Source of the DNA: Torreya grandis
Lineage: Eukaryota; Streptophyta; Pinopsida; Cupressales; Taxaceae
Assembly: GCA_037957365.1 (NCBI GenBank)
Contig: JARHVA010003166.1
Location: 846,501-910,500, forward strand
DNA: 64,000 nt
Direction: 5' to 3'
Shown here: positions 25,291 through 37,129 of the stretch, piece by piece
Numbering within the stretch: the first letter of the stretch is position 1
How the letters are laid out: each line of letters begins with the position of its first letter
Made by a program: the position numbers and the translations under genes
Notes under the pieces: generated by a model
What the model was told of the DNA's origin: nothing
Seen by the model: only the letters and a program-made list of their open reading frames with translations
The model's database searches: none

Positions 25291-26498
25291 GTTAAAAGTG
25301 ACCAATGATGTCCCCATGGATGTCAATTTTAGGGTAATGGAATAATTGTTGGTTTTCTAAATACCTGAAAACAAGTTCAGTGACCAGCTCAGAAAGGAGC
25401 TAAAAGACTAACAAAAAGCGAGAAGGTAGCCCTAAGAGCTTAGATTGCTTAGGAAGAGACAAAACATATCAAGGAAAGAGAGAAAAACTAAAAGAAATCT
25501 AGAAATATCTGTAGGAGAGCTATTTTTAGTAGGTGGAACAGTCCACTAGGTAGACATCAAAGAACACAAACATTCAAAGATGTGGCCTATTTTTCTGCAT
25601 TAAGTAAAGGTGAATGGACAGTTGTGTAAGCATCATAAAGAAGACTAGACAATCCATGAATAGGAGGAGACATTTGAGATAATTCAAAATTCTAAAGTCA
25701 AGGTTGATGACCTATTCTAGAATGGCCCTTTCATAGATATTTAATGCATTCAATTTAGCATGGGCCATTTTTATAAAAATAAGCACCCAAGTCTTTCTTG
25801 TGATGCTATATATTGTAATCTCTCATTTTGTATAAGGGAGATCTCTTTGTTATTAGAAGCAAAACTCTACCCAAATTGAAAGGCATTTTTGAGACATTGA
25901 GCTCAGACTGTTAATCATATTTTGTTAAATGAATGAGAAAGCAAGTGACCTTTTAGACTTTGTGTTGGAATAAGCTTGTGTCATCTAGGAAATTATTCTT
26001 ATGTCTATTTCTTAAATACAGTCTTGTCCATTTAATCAAACAAGCACAACAAGTGGAAATAAGCTGGAAGATGTCCTGAAGACAACTATGGGGGACTTTG
26101 TGCTACCATAATTGTCTTTAGTGTGTGTTTTGTGTAAAGGACACTAGAGCGACTTTGAGCTCTCTTTATCCTTCATAATCCTTTACTCTATTGTAGTTTT
26201 AGGTGCAGACTTTGAGCTACACTTAATCCTACTATGTTCCTTTTTTCTAATTAGTAGGAGAGACAATGAAAGACTTTGTGCTTTCATTGGTTTCTTGTGG
26301 TTTTTGTTACTACCTAGGAAGAATCCTGCTATTTGCTAAATATCACTTTTGAAAAAAGAGAAGTGCCTTTTCAGTAATTACACCAGAATTCTCCTCTATT
26401 CTATGTACATCATCTCTGAAAAAAGAGAGATGGATGGTATGATTTCACCCCTAAGTGTATTTTCAACTTATATACACACACACACACACAGAGTATAG

Positions 26499-26506
26499 TA
26501 TATAAT
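26499..26506 (+). promoter_or_regulatory. TATA-like box of E 5' LTR, with AATAAA at 26584-26589
   Basis: TATATAAT follows a short CA run and precedes AGTTTATAGGGAACC; the same box is at 43200-43207 in the 3' LTR. An AATAAA signal lies about 80 bp downstream in the 5' LTR (changed to ATAAAT in the 3' LTR). The arrangement fits U3-R-U5 on the plus strand. It is inferred from position only. Confidence 0.4.
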
Positions 26507-26663
26507 AGTTTATAGGGAACCTCCCCTTACTGAGAGGAGAGATTTGTCTCAATCTAACTATGGCCACCACATCCATTTTGTTGAATAAATCTCATTATGT
26601 TGTGGTTGATGCACCTATTTTTCCATTAGTCAGCTGGTGACAAAATATTCACCCAACAGTTTT

Positions 26664-26681
26664 TGGCAACTCTGCTGGGGA
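26664..26681 (+). other. Element E primer binding site
   Basis: TGGCAACTCTGCTGGGGA lies five bases inside the 5' LTR. It starts with TGG, as expected for pairing with a tRNA CCA end, and resembles the TGGCGACTC...GGGGA sites seen in Tat-lineage elements, often ascribed to tRNA-Arg. The tRNA assignment is from memory and was not checked. Confidence 0.65.
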
Positions 26682-27057
26682 AGAACGTGCAGTTTGAAGC
26701 CTCAAGCTTCAAATTGAAGTAGTTCCAGTTCTTTTCCATTTTCATTTTACACTCTAGCAGACCCACCATACATGTGAAACCAGAGAGCTCAAGGTATTGT
26801 TGACCATGTATTTGAGCTTGTGCAGCAAAATAATTTTGATCTTTCCCCTCCACAAACTCACCTTTAGCAAACTAGGAGTTTTCCTTCTATAAACATCAGG
26901 TCCCCAATACCAGGCAAAGCTTCTCTTTCCTCTGCTATTAGATGTTTTATACATATCCCATAGAGATTTATTATCCCTACCTTCAATAGCCACATCATGG
27001 CATCTTGAGGCCCCTAGAGTAATACTTTTGGACCCCTAAATCTGACCCCACCTCTAC

Positions 27058-27660
27058 ATGAGCTACTCCATAGCTCAAGGAAAAAACTTCCCCAAGTTCT
27101 ATGGTGATGGGAAGGTTCATCCTAATGAACATATTGCAGCCTTTTGCATAGCTTGTGGTGTAATAGGCATTGAATATGAAGACATTATAGTCATATTGTT
27201 TGTAGAGACATTGCAAGGCACTATTATGGATTGGTTTTATCACCTACAAGCACAAATAGTGACTGACTGGAACACTCTCAAGGCCAAATTTGAGGCTAGA
27301 TTCAAACCTATAGAAGATGCACATGCCTTGTTAACCTATCTTACACAAATGAAGAAGGAGCCTCATGAACCCATGAGAGACTTCATTGCTAAATTTGACA
27401 AGCTGAGGAACATGATTCCCATAATTGCTCAACTGATGCCTGAGAATCTCAAATGCTTCTTCATCAATTCTCAGCTTCCTAAAATAGGTTTCCTCTTGAA
27501 GTACGCTAGCCACATAGATCTTGTAACAGCTCAAATTTTGGTGACTAAGGTTGAAGATGACCTTATCTTGGTAGGAAATATAAGAAGAGATCCTAATAGA
27601 GGTAAATCTTCTTCATCTTCTAAATATTCTTCTACAGGCACCACTGATCTTATGGTGTAA
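27058..27660 (+). pseudogene. Element E gag
   Basis: A 200-codon open block reads FPKFYGDGKVHPNEHIAAF near its start, then MDWFYHLQAQIVTDWNTL and FKARF-like FEARFKPI, the hydrophobic/Trp signature of the Retrotrans_gag domain. The C-terminal part is Ser-rich (GKSSSSSKYSS). The frame continues upstream of the first Met to about 26985 through two stops, so the Met at 27058 is not the original start. It ends at a stop after DLMV; degraded coding continues to about 28470. Gag would form the particle in the cytoplasm. No intact zinc knuckle is seen. Confidence 0.8.
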
Positions 27661-28478
27661 AATCTAGCAAATGAATTGCTAGCTCAAAAAAACAAATGGC
27701 ACAAGGGATGTCTTCTCCTCCTTCTTATCAAGATATACCAAGGAGGACATTTCCCAACTAGTCATATCAGGGAAATGCTACCAAAAATCAAGGTCAACCA
27801 AATTGCCTTCCTCCCCTACCAGGAAAGATTGCCATTGAAGCAGTACCAACTAACTCAGTAGTTGGTTATCTTGAAACCAAACATGATTTTTATTTCCAAC
27901 TTGAGTTAAACCAAGAAGATGATGTTGATATCTTTGTATAATGCTAAGAAGAATCAGTTGGTGACTCCAACATTGGTTTCTTGAATTACCTAGATGAACT
28001 GAGAAGTAAAGGTGAAGTGTTTGATGGATCATATGTTGTATTTACCAAGTCTCAAAATTAGTCAACTCAATAAGAAGATAAAGGAAAAATAGGGGAAGAA
28101 ACTTGACCATTAATTTCAATTGCTAAATGAGGAACTTCACTACCTTTCCAATCAAAGGACCCGGTGATCAAAAAAAAAGTAAGTACCTCAAATATTCCTT
28201 CACCTTTTGCTTCAAATTCACAGACCAATCTTACACCTAGTAAAAACTAGATTGATGGAATACCTCCCTCTATTTCTAATTAATTTAAATCATTTGTTAT
28301 AATTGACCATGTTAAGAAGACCAAAATTCAAATTTCTAAGTTTGAATTCTTGAAATCCAACCCTGAATAGTTGGATAGACTCATTGAATGCGTCAAAAAT
28401 AAAACCATCCCTATAGGACAAGATATTTTGAAAGTAACTCCTATTCCACCAAAGAACACACCTACCTAAAATAATCTT
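27661..28478 (+). pseudogene. Element E gag-protease linker, decayed
   Basis: Short plus-strand open pieces in changing frames join gag to protease. They are polar, with Gln, Pro and Asp. No domain is recognised, and the minus-strand frame at 27850-28032 is a shadow. Confidence 0.45.
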
Positions 28479-28960
28479 GTGATTACTCCTCCAGTTGGCC
28501 TTGGGAAGACAGAACCATTTTATGTCTCCCTACTAATAAATGATCATCAGCTGAATAATTACATAATTGATTCTAGCACATCTAACAATGTCATGTCCAC
28601 CAAGGTGGCAGACTCTCTTGGTCTCACACTAACTAAGACCTTTGGGAAATGTTTCTCCATGGAAAACAAACAAGTGCCTCTGTTGGGACAAATCAAAGAT
28701 GCTTAATTTGCAATTGCGACTTTCCTAGATAAGAGGATTAAAATGACAGTCTTGGTGGCTGACGTCCCAACCTCCTATGGCATTCTTCTTAGGCAATTTT
28801 TTTATAAGGATGTTGGTGGATAATTAAGCATGACCCTATTTGAGGTGAGGATTCCTGTTAAGGGCATCATGCAAAGTCTACTTCCTGAGAAGGAATTGAA
28901 GTACATTGTCACCCAAACATTAGCCCCTAAAGCTCAAATTCTATTTGAGTCTTTAGGCAT
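28479..28960 (+). pseudogene. Element E retropepsin-like protease, inactive
   Basis: The block reads PFYVSLLINDHQLNNYIIDS followed by STSNNVMSTKVADSLGL. The same FYVS...IID words open the protease of element D, where DSG is intact; here the active-site Gly is Ser (D-S-S). After a TAA the frame goes on with VLVADVPTSYGILL, the second half of the fold. The protease would cleave Gag-Pol; with the changed triplet and stops it is dead. Confidence 0.7.
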
Positions 28961-28973
28961 GGGTAATTAATTT

Positions 28974-29660
28974 TTGACTACTCAAGATGTTCCTTTTTTA
29001 GTAGATGAAAGCTTACTAAGTGACAATCCAAAAAATTTAGATGAAACATCAAAAAAATTTGTAGGGTGCAGTACACATGAAAAAAGATCTTCCTTTCCTA
29101 ATGAAGAGAAATTTGAAAGAAGATCAACTTTTGATGAGGTCTGGATTCTAGAATTTGATGGAAGTAACTCTTCTACTAGTTCTAGAGCTAGAGTTGTTTT
29201 GATATCTCCTCAAGGAGATATTTTTCCATATGCATATAAATTGCAGTCCAACAACACTAACAATACTATTGAGTATGAATCTTTATTGCTTAGATTAAAA
29301 GCCACTCAAACTAAAGGCATCAAGTAGCTTCATGACTAGGGAGACGTTGAGCTATTGGTTTTTCAAGTGAAGAACCTATATCAAACCAAGAATGAGAGAT
29401 TGTGACATTATCCCAATATGGTGTGGGACTGTCTTGAAAGTTTTGATGCTTTCAATATTTTTGTAGTGCCCAGAGAGCTTCATAATTGTGCAAATTCATT
29501 GGTTATCTGTATAACCCTCATGGTTCCTCACAAAGACTTTGAAGAGCATAGTTACACTATTGAATTGGTCTTTCAACCAAGTGTACCTAATAATGCCAAC
29601 TATTGGTAGGTATTTGATGCTGACAATCAAATCATGTGCTTCACTAGACCTGAAGAGCAA
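28974..29660 (+). pseudogene. Element E archaic-type RNase H, decayed
   Basis: The RVT_3-like RNase H blocks are in order: WILEFDGSNSST (first Asp), then NTIEYESLLL (Glu), GDVELLVFQVKNLYQ (second Asp) and, after a frame change, VPRELHNCANSLVICITL, where the family's last catalytic Asp (usually ADSLA) is Asn. Upstream is a Ser/Glu-rich tether. It follows the protease directly, with no RT between. Four or more stops interrupt it. It would have removed RNA from hybrids; it is now inactive. Confidence 0.75.
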
Positions 29661-30140
29661 TGAACTATGGTAATGGACCATACTATTTCACGTCAACATT
29701 AGGCAAAGAAACTCTTTAGCAAGAGAGAAAATATTCATGGTAGAGATCAAATCTTGTTAAGGGGCAAGAAGAGGAAACCAAAAGGAAGGCATAAAAAATT
29801 AGATTCTTGGTGGAGAAGTCCATTTTCCAATCATCAATTTTAGGGTGAAAATAGTCTCTTGCTAATTTATCAAGATGAGATGCTATTTTATCTACCTCAC
29901 AGTGGGCAGCATCTAAAATACTTCAATCCTTGAAGTATCAGATAAGTTTAGTTGTACATATGTATAATTTTTGTATAGTCTTCCTTTTGTTTTGTGTTGT
30001 TCATTTGTTTTTGGCACCTTTATTTCTAGGTAGCATAAATCTATAGCCTAATGGCGTAAATGAAGGTACTGATATTCTAGATTATAATCCCTTTGATTAC
30101 TTCAATTTCAATCAATGAAAGCTCCCCAATTGGAGCTAGC
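29661..30140 (+). other. Element E tail before 3' LTR
   Basis: A Lys/Arg-rich decayed coding remnant (29700-29870) is followed by noncoding sequence. No integrase or RT block is seen. The last bases before the LTR do not form a clear polypurine tract. Confidence 0.5.
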
Positions 30141-31649
30141 TGTTATTCCCAAAATCTATCACTTGCTTTTGTGGACAACATACTGACCATTTTGGTCCTG
30201 TAGACCAAAACTCTCTCTTTTCTTTCTCAAAAATGTTCTGAGCAGTTAAGTTTTTCAAATATTCAAGCCTTTTTAGCTAAGAAAGTCATAGGTTTAATAG
30301 GTGGGTTTTCTCAAATGGAAGTTTAAAACACTTAAGGCATTTCCTTAGTGTTTTGAGGATGGTTCAACACTGAGGATCAATCAAAAGACTTAACGGTGGG
30401 CTTCAAATAATTGGAATAAACCATTGATCCATTGAACCCCACCTCTACAAGGTTCAAAGGTTCAAAGACTTTGGTAGACTTAAATAAAATAAGGCTTGAA
30501 AGAGTTAAGATTGAACTTTGAACCATTGAACCTTGAACTCTGTAAGCTTCAAAGGTTCAATGAGTTCAACAACCTCAAAAGACTTAGAGAAAAGAATGCT
30601 TCAAAGAGTGAAGAATGAACCATTGAACCATTGAAACTTGAACCAAAAGAGTTTAAAGGTTCAAAGGTTCAACAAGTTCAAAAAGTTTGATGGACTTGGA
30701 AAAGGAAATGATCTATAAAGTTTGAAGCTTCAAAAGATTCAAAGAAACAAAGTGAACCATTGAACCATTGAACCTTGAACCGAAATGGTTCAAAAGGTTA
30801 AAAGGTTCAAAGGGTTCAAAGGTTGAAATTTTGAAAGGAAGCTTTGAGCAAATGAAGGAAGAGGAAGATTTTAGAAATAAGTTCAAACAAATGGTTCAAA
30901 GAAATTTTTCAACCAAAGAAGAAAAAGAGAGTGAATGCGGCCCTTTACAAAACATTGAGTTGATGAACCATTGAACCATTGAACTATTGAACCTTCAAAC
31001 CAAAAGAGTTCAAGGTTTAAGGTTTAAAGAGGTTCAAAGTGACAAATTATGTTCCTGTGGATGTCAATTTTAGGGTAATAGAATAACCATTAGTTTTCAA
31101 AAGACCTAAAAACAAGCTTAGTGACTAGCCCAAAAAGGAGTTGAAAGACCAGGAAAAAGTGAGAAGGTAGCCTCGAGAGATTAGAATACTTAGGAAGAGA
31201 CAAAACATGGCAAGGAAAGAGAAAACAACTAGAAGAAATATAGAAATATCTATAGGAGAGTTATTTATAGTAGGTGGAATAGTCCACTAGGTAGACATTA
31301 GAGAACACAAACATTCAAAGACGCAACCTTTTTTTCTACAGTAAGTAAAGGCAAATAGACAGCCATGTAAGCATCATAAAGAAGACCAGATAACCCATGA
31401 TTAGGAGGAGACATTTGATATAATTTAGAATGCCAAAGTCAAGGCTAATGACCTATTCTATCATGGCCTTTTCATGGATATTCAATGCATTCAATTCAGC
31501 ATGGGCCATTTTTATGAAAACAAGTGCCCAAGTCTTTCTTATGATGCTATATATTATAATCTCTCATTTTGTATAAGGGAGATCTCTCTGTTATTAGAAG
31601 TGAATTTTTCCAAATTGAAAGGCATTCCTAAGACTCTGAGCTTAGACTG
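30141..31649 (+). repeat. Element E 3' LTR, first part
   Basis: It aligns with 24428-25910 of the 5' LTR, including the GAACC/GGTTCAA array (30410-31035). It ends in GACTG (31645-31649), the target duplication made by element D. Confidence 0.85.
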
Positions 31650-31818
31650 TGTTGACGCAAAAGATTTCACCCTTGGTAGGAGGTTGAGCTCCTGCCTTCT
31701 TCATGCAACAATGGAAACTCCCCTCTCGCCTGTGGGACCAGTGAAGCTGGAGGGGAGAGTCTCTAGGTAAGGGCTAGCTCCCTTTGATGTATCATTGTTT
31801 GTTTTAGGTAGTGTGAAA

Positions 31819-31820
<2 letters not shown>

Positions 31821-31906
<86 letters not shown>
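31821..31906. repeat. CATA/TA microsatellite in D left LTR
   Basis: Seven CATA units run into about 28 TA units. The right LTR has only a short TA run at 40282-40310, so the array changed length after insertion. Confidence 0.95.
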
Positions 31907-31909
<3 letters not shown>

Positions 31910-33349
31910 CTATAATAAAGGGGGGATGAAAAGGGAGAAGAAATGCAGGAAAACAAACCTACTCTAAGGAGGTGATACACCAAAACAATATGATCCTTTC
32001 ACACCCACTCTCAAAATCAGACAAAACACACTTATACGATGCACCCTTGATAGAAGAAGCAACTTGCAAACTTGACAGGGAGGTAAAAATGAAAGATACA
32101 CAAAAAAGGAGGGTCATCCAAAGGTGTTATAAGAAACACTCTATAGATAATCCCCTCTATTTTGCACTCCAAAATAGAACTCTTCTCCTATCAGCTGCAA
32201 ATGGCACCTTGTAGATAGCTAGTGTGTTGATGTTAAACCCGTGAGAGCATTAAAGACAATGACTAAACACAGATCAACACTCAAGACATACACAGTATAT
32301 CTATCTAAGAAGAGGTAAAACTGTGTTTATTTGATTCAGGCAAAAATTTTAGTATGGTTTGGCCTTGTAAAATTCATAAAATGATCCTTGAAAAATGACT
32401 AATTTTGCAATTTATATGAGAATCCAAGAGGCCCATTTGGTGCTCTTGCTTTTACAAGTGGCATACATGTCCCTCCATGACAAGAACAAGTCACTCAAGG
32501 AATTAAATGAACTATTCATTTTGCCTGCTCGAGACTTACATTTCCTGCTTGGGTGACTTACATGATTTGCCTTCCCATTTAATGTGAAATAGAGAAAATA
32601 GTTGCACTGCTGGCCGCTATCATTCCAAATGATCAATTCGCTGGCACTATTTCACCTGCCAAAGCCGCTTCTCTAATTTGCGCCAGTCGGACTTAACTGC
32701 TCACTCATCACCTACCTGTCACTTTGTCCATTTGTCATTCACGCCATCAGGTAATAAATTACCTTATTTATGCCACTTGGACTACTTGACTACTCCCTAC
32801 CTTGTCACTCTACTTGTCACTTGGAATTTGTCTTTTCTAGCCACTCGGCCCCTTGGGCAAACATATTGGTGGGTTGCTACATTCTGAGCTCTTTCCTGGC
32901 TAGCGCTTCCCATTTGAAAACAAATGGTTATTCCATTTCTCTAAATTTGATGTTTCTATAGCCATCATACTTTGACTATCAACAAATATCCTATTCCTTT
33001 AAATTTGACGGCCTCACAACCATCATCAGGTCCACGTGGCATCTCCTCGAGCACCTGCAACTTTTTTGCCTTCGTTAAGTCCTCCCGGGCTCCCATAGGT
33101 AAATTGTCCACAGATAATTTCCCTGGGGCTTGTGGCTTTACTATATTTTTGTGAACAAAATGTCCACATAAATTCTTTTGCTTTGAATTTGAGCTTTGAC
33201 CACATATTTTTGCAGACAAATTGTTTGCGGGAATCCTATTCGACCCATTCCTTTATTATTGAAGTGCCCGAATCTTTGAAATCATCAAAGTGTCAACCCT
33301 CTGAAAAGGTCATTTGACTTATTGACTACCCTTCAGTTTAAGGGCATAC

Positions 33350-33690
33350 CCTTGAACCATGCATTAAACCATCCTATTGAACCAAGATTGATGAACCTCT
33401 TCATTGAACTTTTCCTTTGAACCGAACCCGTTGAACCAAAATTTGGTTCAACGGTTCACCTAAGCATGCTAATTAGTTATGAAGGCCGATGAACTTTATT
33501 GAACCATTAACATTGAACCTTTTCCATTGAACCAAAGCCATTGAACCAAAATTTGGTTCAACGGTTCAAGGTTCAAAGGAGCACACCGATGAACCAAAAG
33601 CCAAGCCCGATGAACTCTTTACATTGAATTGAATGTTAAACTTTTTGACTTGAACCAAATTTTGGTTCAACAGTTTAGTTCAACCATGTT
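33350..33690. repeat. GAACC/GGTTCAA words and palindromes, D left LTR
   Basis: TTGAACCAAA and TTTGGTTCAA face each other around a single central base at 33431-33451, 33541-33561 and 33650-33670, roughly 110 bp apart. The same three are in the right LTR at 41850-41870, 41960-41980 and 42083-42103. The words match those of the element E array. Confidence 0.85.
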
Positions 33691-33814
33691 GAAATGAGAT
33701 GCTGAACTGAGCATAAACCAGGATGAACTAAGCAACCCAAATATGACTCGCTTTGAAAAGCCAGAGAAGAAGTTGACCACAATTTTGCCAAGGGGCAAAA
33801 ATTGGTCAACAAAT

Positions 33815-33831
33815 TGGCGACTCACAGGGGA
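33815..33831 (+). other. Primer-binding-site-like sequence beside D left LTR
   Basis: TGGCGACTCACAGGGGA starts three bases inside the left LTR and would be a good plus-strand PBS (compare element E's TGGCAACTCTGCTGGGGA). The polyprotein of D is on the minus strand, so a purine tract, not a PBS, is expected at this end. No purine tract is visible on the minus strand here. Confidence 0.5.
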
Positions 33832-34066
33832 AACATGCCTGCCATGTTTAGAATCTAGCTGCCTTGAAAATCCATTGGGCATGGAGTCAGTATTAACTTT
33901 GAGAACTAGCAATAGCTATGTTATAACTTAGAACCAAAATGCATAGACCCACCTCTAAGGAAAAGAAAACACACGCAAGGCTAAGAAAACTACAACTTGT
34001 GCAACAACACTTAGGGAAAATAGGAAAAGAAAACAAAAGGAGAATATGTACAAGCAAACCCAAAAA

Positions 34067-35280
34067 TTAGTGGCAACATTTTAGATGTATCCCATTAACT
34101 AGGATACACAATTCTTCACTGTCCAACATGGAAAGTTGGAATGTATTATGCTGCTTACACTGAGTGATCATGTAAGGACCACTCCATAGGGTGTCAAATT
34201 TTGCATGTTTTCCAGGCTTAGCTCGATCTTCATCCCACTTTAAGACAATGTCTCCTTTAGTGAAATCTTTTAGCAAAGATTTCCTGTCAAAGTGCCTCTT
34301 TACTTATTGTTGGTGACTGGTCATGGAAGCCATAGCCCAATCCCTTATCTCTTAGAGTTCCATCAGCTCACACAACCTGACCTCCAGGCCATTTCCTTCT
34401 TCAAATTGCAGTTGGTGGGAGAGATCCAACACTAACAATTCAAGCGAGATGGGAAGCCTAGCTTCCCTTCCATACATGAGTGTATATGGAGAATTTTTGA
34501 TTGCTCTTTTTGGATTAATTCAGTTGGCCCATAGAGCTATCTTTAGCTTGGCATGCCAAGTTCTCTAATTTTCTTCCATAGTTCTCTTTATGATTCTGAT
34601 CAAATTTTTGTTGGTGGACTCAACTAGTCCATTCCCCTATAGATAATAATTTGATGAAGTGCTAAGGTATATGCCATACTTCAGTTCCCATTCACTTCTT
34701 TTGGTCCCCAAAAAAGCTAAAGCATTATCTGAGATTATGGTGGCTGGGACCCCAAATCTTGTTACCAGGTCCTCATAGAACTCCAAGACTACGCTTTCAT
34801 TCACCTCTTTCAAAGTGATGGCCTCCACCCACCTGGTGAAATAATATGTAGTAGTTAGGATCCATTTGTGCCCAGCACTAGAGGGAGGGTTGATCATCCC
34901 TATGAAGTCTAGGCCCCACTACATGAATGGTTGCTCAACTTCAATGGGTTGTAGAGGCATGGTAGCCAATCATTGTTTTCCATCAAAAAGTGCACACTTC
35001 TGGCACTTTCTTACCCAGGCATGGGTGTCCTTGAAAAGATTAGGCTAGAAATAGCCAGCTCTCATTATCTTTGTTGATGTAGCTCTAGGGGCAAAGTGAC
35101 CACCTGCTAGCCCATCATGGGACTCAGCCAATACCTTATCAGCCTGGTTTGGGTCAATGCACCTTAAGAGGACCCCAAAGAAATCCCTCTTAAACAATAC
35201 TTCATCAACCAGAAGATAAGGAAGGGACTGGATTTTAAAATACCTTCTCCTAGTCTTATCAAGACCTTATGGACATTCAC
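34067..35280 (-). pseudogene. Element D integrase
   Basis: Minus-strand reading gives the zinc-binding segment near 35000-35100 (GGHFAPRATSTKI and, later, VRKCQKCALFDG with the Cys pair), the core WGLDFIGMINPPS at about 34890-34918, TTTYYFTRWVEAITL, IISDNALAFLG, then GNGLVESTNKN with the Glu. All three acidic catalytic residues (D, D, E) are present. A C-terminal block (34067-34276) reads LKDFTKGDIVLKWDEDRAKP and FDTLWSGPYMIT, the usual Ty3/gypsy integrase tail. Stops, mostly TAG, break it in about seven places. It would join element DNA to the host chromosome. Confidence 0.85.
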
Positions 35281-35379
35281 CCATGAGAAGGAAACACTTC
35301 ATGTCCAGCATCCAATCCTTTATGACAGCTGGTTCTTTTGCTATGGTTGCTTCATGGATTAACAAGTTGTCTCTCCTTT

Positions 35380-35880
35380 CTTGCTTTAAGTCTACAACTA
35401 GCTATTCACACAGGTCTCTTCCCCTCACTAGCTTGGTGATCTTGATATTTATGTCATACTCCATTACTTTAGTAATCCACCCTGCCCTCTTTTTGTTCAA
35501 ATCTCGATGGGTCAAGAAATCCTTGACACCCAGATGTGGGACCATAAGGTGGATCTTGCTGTTAGACAACATATGCCTAAATTTCTTCAGGCTCTACACC
35601 ACTACCAGAACTTGCTTTTTTACATACGTGTACCTGACTTCAAAGTCTTCTAACCCTTGGCTAAAGAAAGAAAGTGGTTGATCGAGGTCATCATTGTTAG
35701 CTTGGGTAAGCATGGTGGATATCACTTCCTCATTATTGAAGATATAGAGGTTGAAGTCTTTGCTAAAGTCTGGGCTGATCAAAGTGGGAGCCCAGGTTAT
35801 GGCCTGCTTGATGGCCTCAAAGCTATGTTTCCTCTTAGCCATCCATTTGAAATCCTCACCTTTCTTCAACATAGGGGTGA
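35380..35880 (-). pseudogene. Element D RT-linked RNase H
   Basis: The block 35594-35872 reads FKWMAKRKHSFEAIKQAITW, then PDFSKDFNLYIFNNEEVIST and SFFSQGLEDFEVRYTYVKKQ, the RNase H that directly follows RT. The first catalytic Asp position (usually YT-DAS-like) reads FNNEE, so it appears lost. The region to 35380 continues as LSNSKIHLMV and HRDLNKKRAGWI. This is the ordinary RT-associated domain, separate from the RNase H upstream of RT in this element. Confidence 0.75.
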
Positions 35881-35899
35881 GTGGCTTGACTATCTCTAC

Positions 35900-36760
35900 A
35901 AAATTCAGAATGAATCTCTGAATGAAATTAATCCTGCCAAAGAAGCTCTACAGACTCTTCTTGTGCTTTGGTAGGGACATCTCTAGGATAGAATGAACTC
36001 TCTCAGGGTCAATAGACAAACCTTCCTTAGATACAATGTGGCCAAGGAGTTTCCCCTCATGAATATCAAACACACACTTCTTTGGATTAAGAGAGACACC
36101 AAATTCCCTGCACCTTTCAAAAATATGCCTGAGGTGTTCCATGTGCTGGCTCACTTTCTTGGAGAATACCATTACATCATCGAGGTATACCAACACGTTA
36201 TTATTTTTCAAGCCACCAAAAGCCATGTCCATGGCTTGCTGAAAGGTAGCACCAACATTGGATAGCCCAAATGGCATCTTCTTGTAGGCAAATATTCCCC
36301 ATTTTGTGGTGAAGGCTATTTTGTGCTAGTCATGTCCTTGCACTAGAATCTAATTGTAACCTGAATAACCATCTAGGAGGGAGAAATGGTCACTACTAGT
36401 TACCTTTTGGAGGATCCACTCCATGCTTGGAAGGGGGTAATGATCCTTTAAAGAGACTTTATTAAGGTCTCTGAAGTCGACACACAGCCTGATCTCCCCA
36501 TTTTTCTTTCTAACAGAAACAAGGTTGGCCAGCCATGAGGAATGTTTGATTGGAAATATAATTCTAGACTCAATCAATTTGGCCAATTTCCTTTGCATGA
36601 GGGGCTCAATTGTAGGATTGACAAGCCTTTGCTTTTGTGTTATTGGCTTGGTGCCTTCTTCTAATTCAATGCTATGTTGGGTAAGCCTTGGGTCGAAGCC
36701 CTTCAAGTCACTGTAATCCCACGTAAACACATCAGCGAATTCTTGACACAATAGAATGAA
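35900..36760 (-). pseudogene. Element D reverse transcriptase
   Basis: Two long open blocks (36350-36751 and 35948-36277) form one domain: CQEFADVFTWDYSDLKGFDP, then RKKNGEIRLCVDFRDLNK, YPLPSMEWILQKV and FSLLDGYSGYN, then MPFGLSNVGATFQQAMD and the catalytic VLVYLDDVMVFSKK. YLDD is intact. KKCVFDIHEGKLLGHIVSKE closes the palm and thumb. The joint near 36280-36350 has a stop and weak spelling but keeps the frame order. It is the best preserved RT in the window. Plus-strand frames at 35993-36265 and 36525-36716 are shadows. Confidence 0.9.
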
Positions 36761-37129
36761 AGCTCACCTCTCTTGAAACATACAAACCTTGCCAAGCGCT
36801 AGCAGCTTGCCCTTGAAGACTTTGACCCTTTCATGATTTTCTTCTTTGGTAGTGATGAATGCCTTGTCATTTCTTAACTAGTCATCTCTGTTGAAAATGC
36901 TTTCAAGCATGACTAGACCCTTAGGGAGTTTATTGTTCTTTAACTAAACAATTTGATTGCCATATTGCTGCTGCAATTTTGCTTGGTTATGTGTTGTGAA
37001 CTTGGCTTCTTCTTATAGGAAGAAGGCTATCTATTGGTCACTTTCGAAGACCTACCAATTTGCAACATTGTCTGGGATTAAAGGCCAAACCACCACTTTC
37101 AAGTGGCATGAACCACAGTCTTGACTTAT
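36761..37129 (-). pseudogene. Element D linker between RNase H and RT
   Basis: The minus-strand translation is polar and broken by stops, with no domain recognised. It joins the upstream RNase H to the conserved FADVF-type start of RT. Confidence 0.45.

Larger units (their letters stand above)
24428..26658 (+). repeat. Element E 5' LTR
   Basis: It is 2231 bp long and aligns end to end with 30141-31649 plus 42250-43359. The U3 part carries the GAACC/GGTTCAA array. A TATA-like box and an AATAAA lie near the 3' end, which sets the plus orientation. Confidence 0.85.
31650..33811 (-). repeat. Element D left LTR (3' LTR by pol orientation)
   Basis: It is highly similar to 40102-42244. It contains a CATA/TA microsatellite (31821-31906), then about 1.4 kb of unique sequence and, toward its right end, GAACC/GGTTCAA words including three near-perfect palindromes (33431-33451, 33541-33561, 33650-33670). 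Small open frames inside it, such as 31972-32214 and 32678-32961, are repeated in the other LTR with changes and are not taken as genes. Confidence 0.85.

Noticed and set aside
31972..33317. Several small open frames inside the LTR of element D as possible genes
   Set aside because: The counterparts in the other LTR (for example 40376-40618) differ without sign of protein conservation, and no domain is seen.
35283..35681. 132-codon plus-strand frame
   Set aside because: Antisense to the RNase H/integrase junction of element D.
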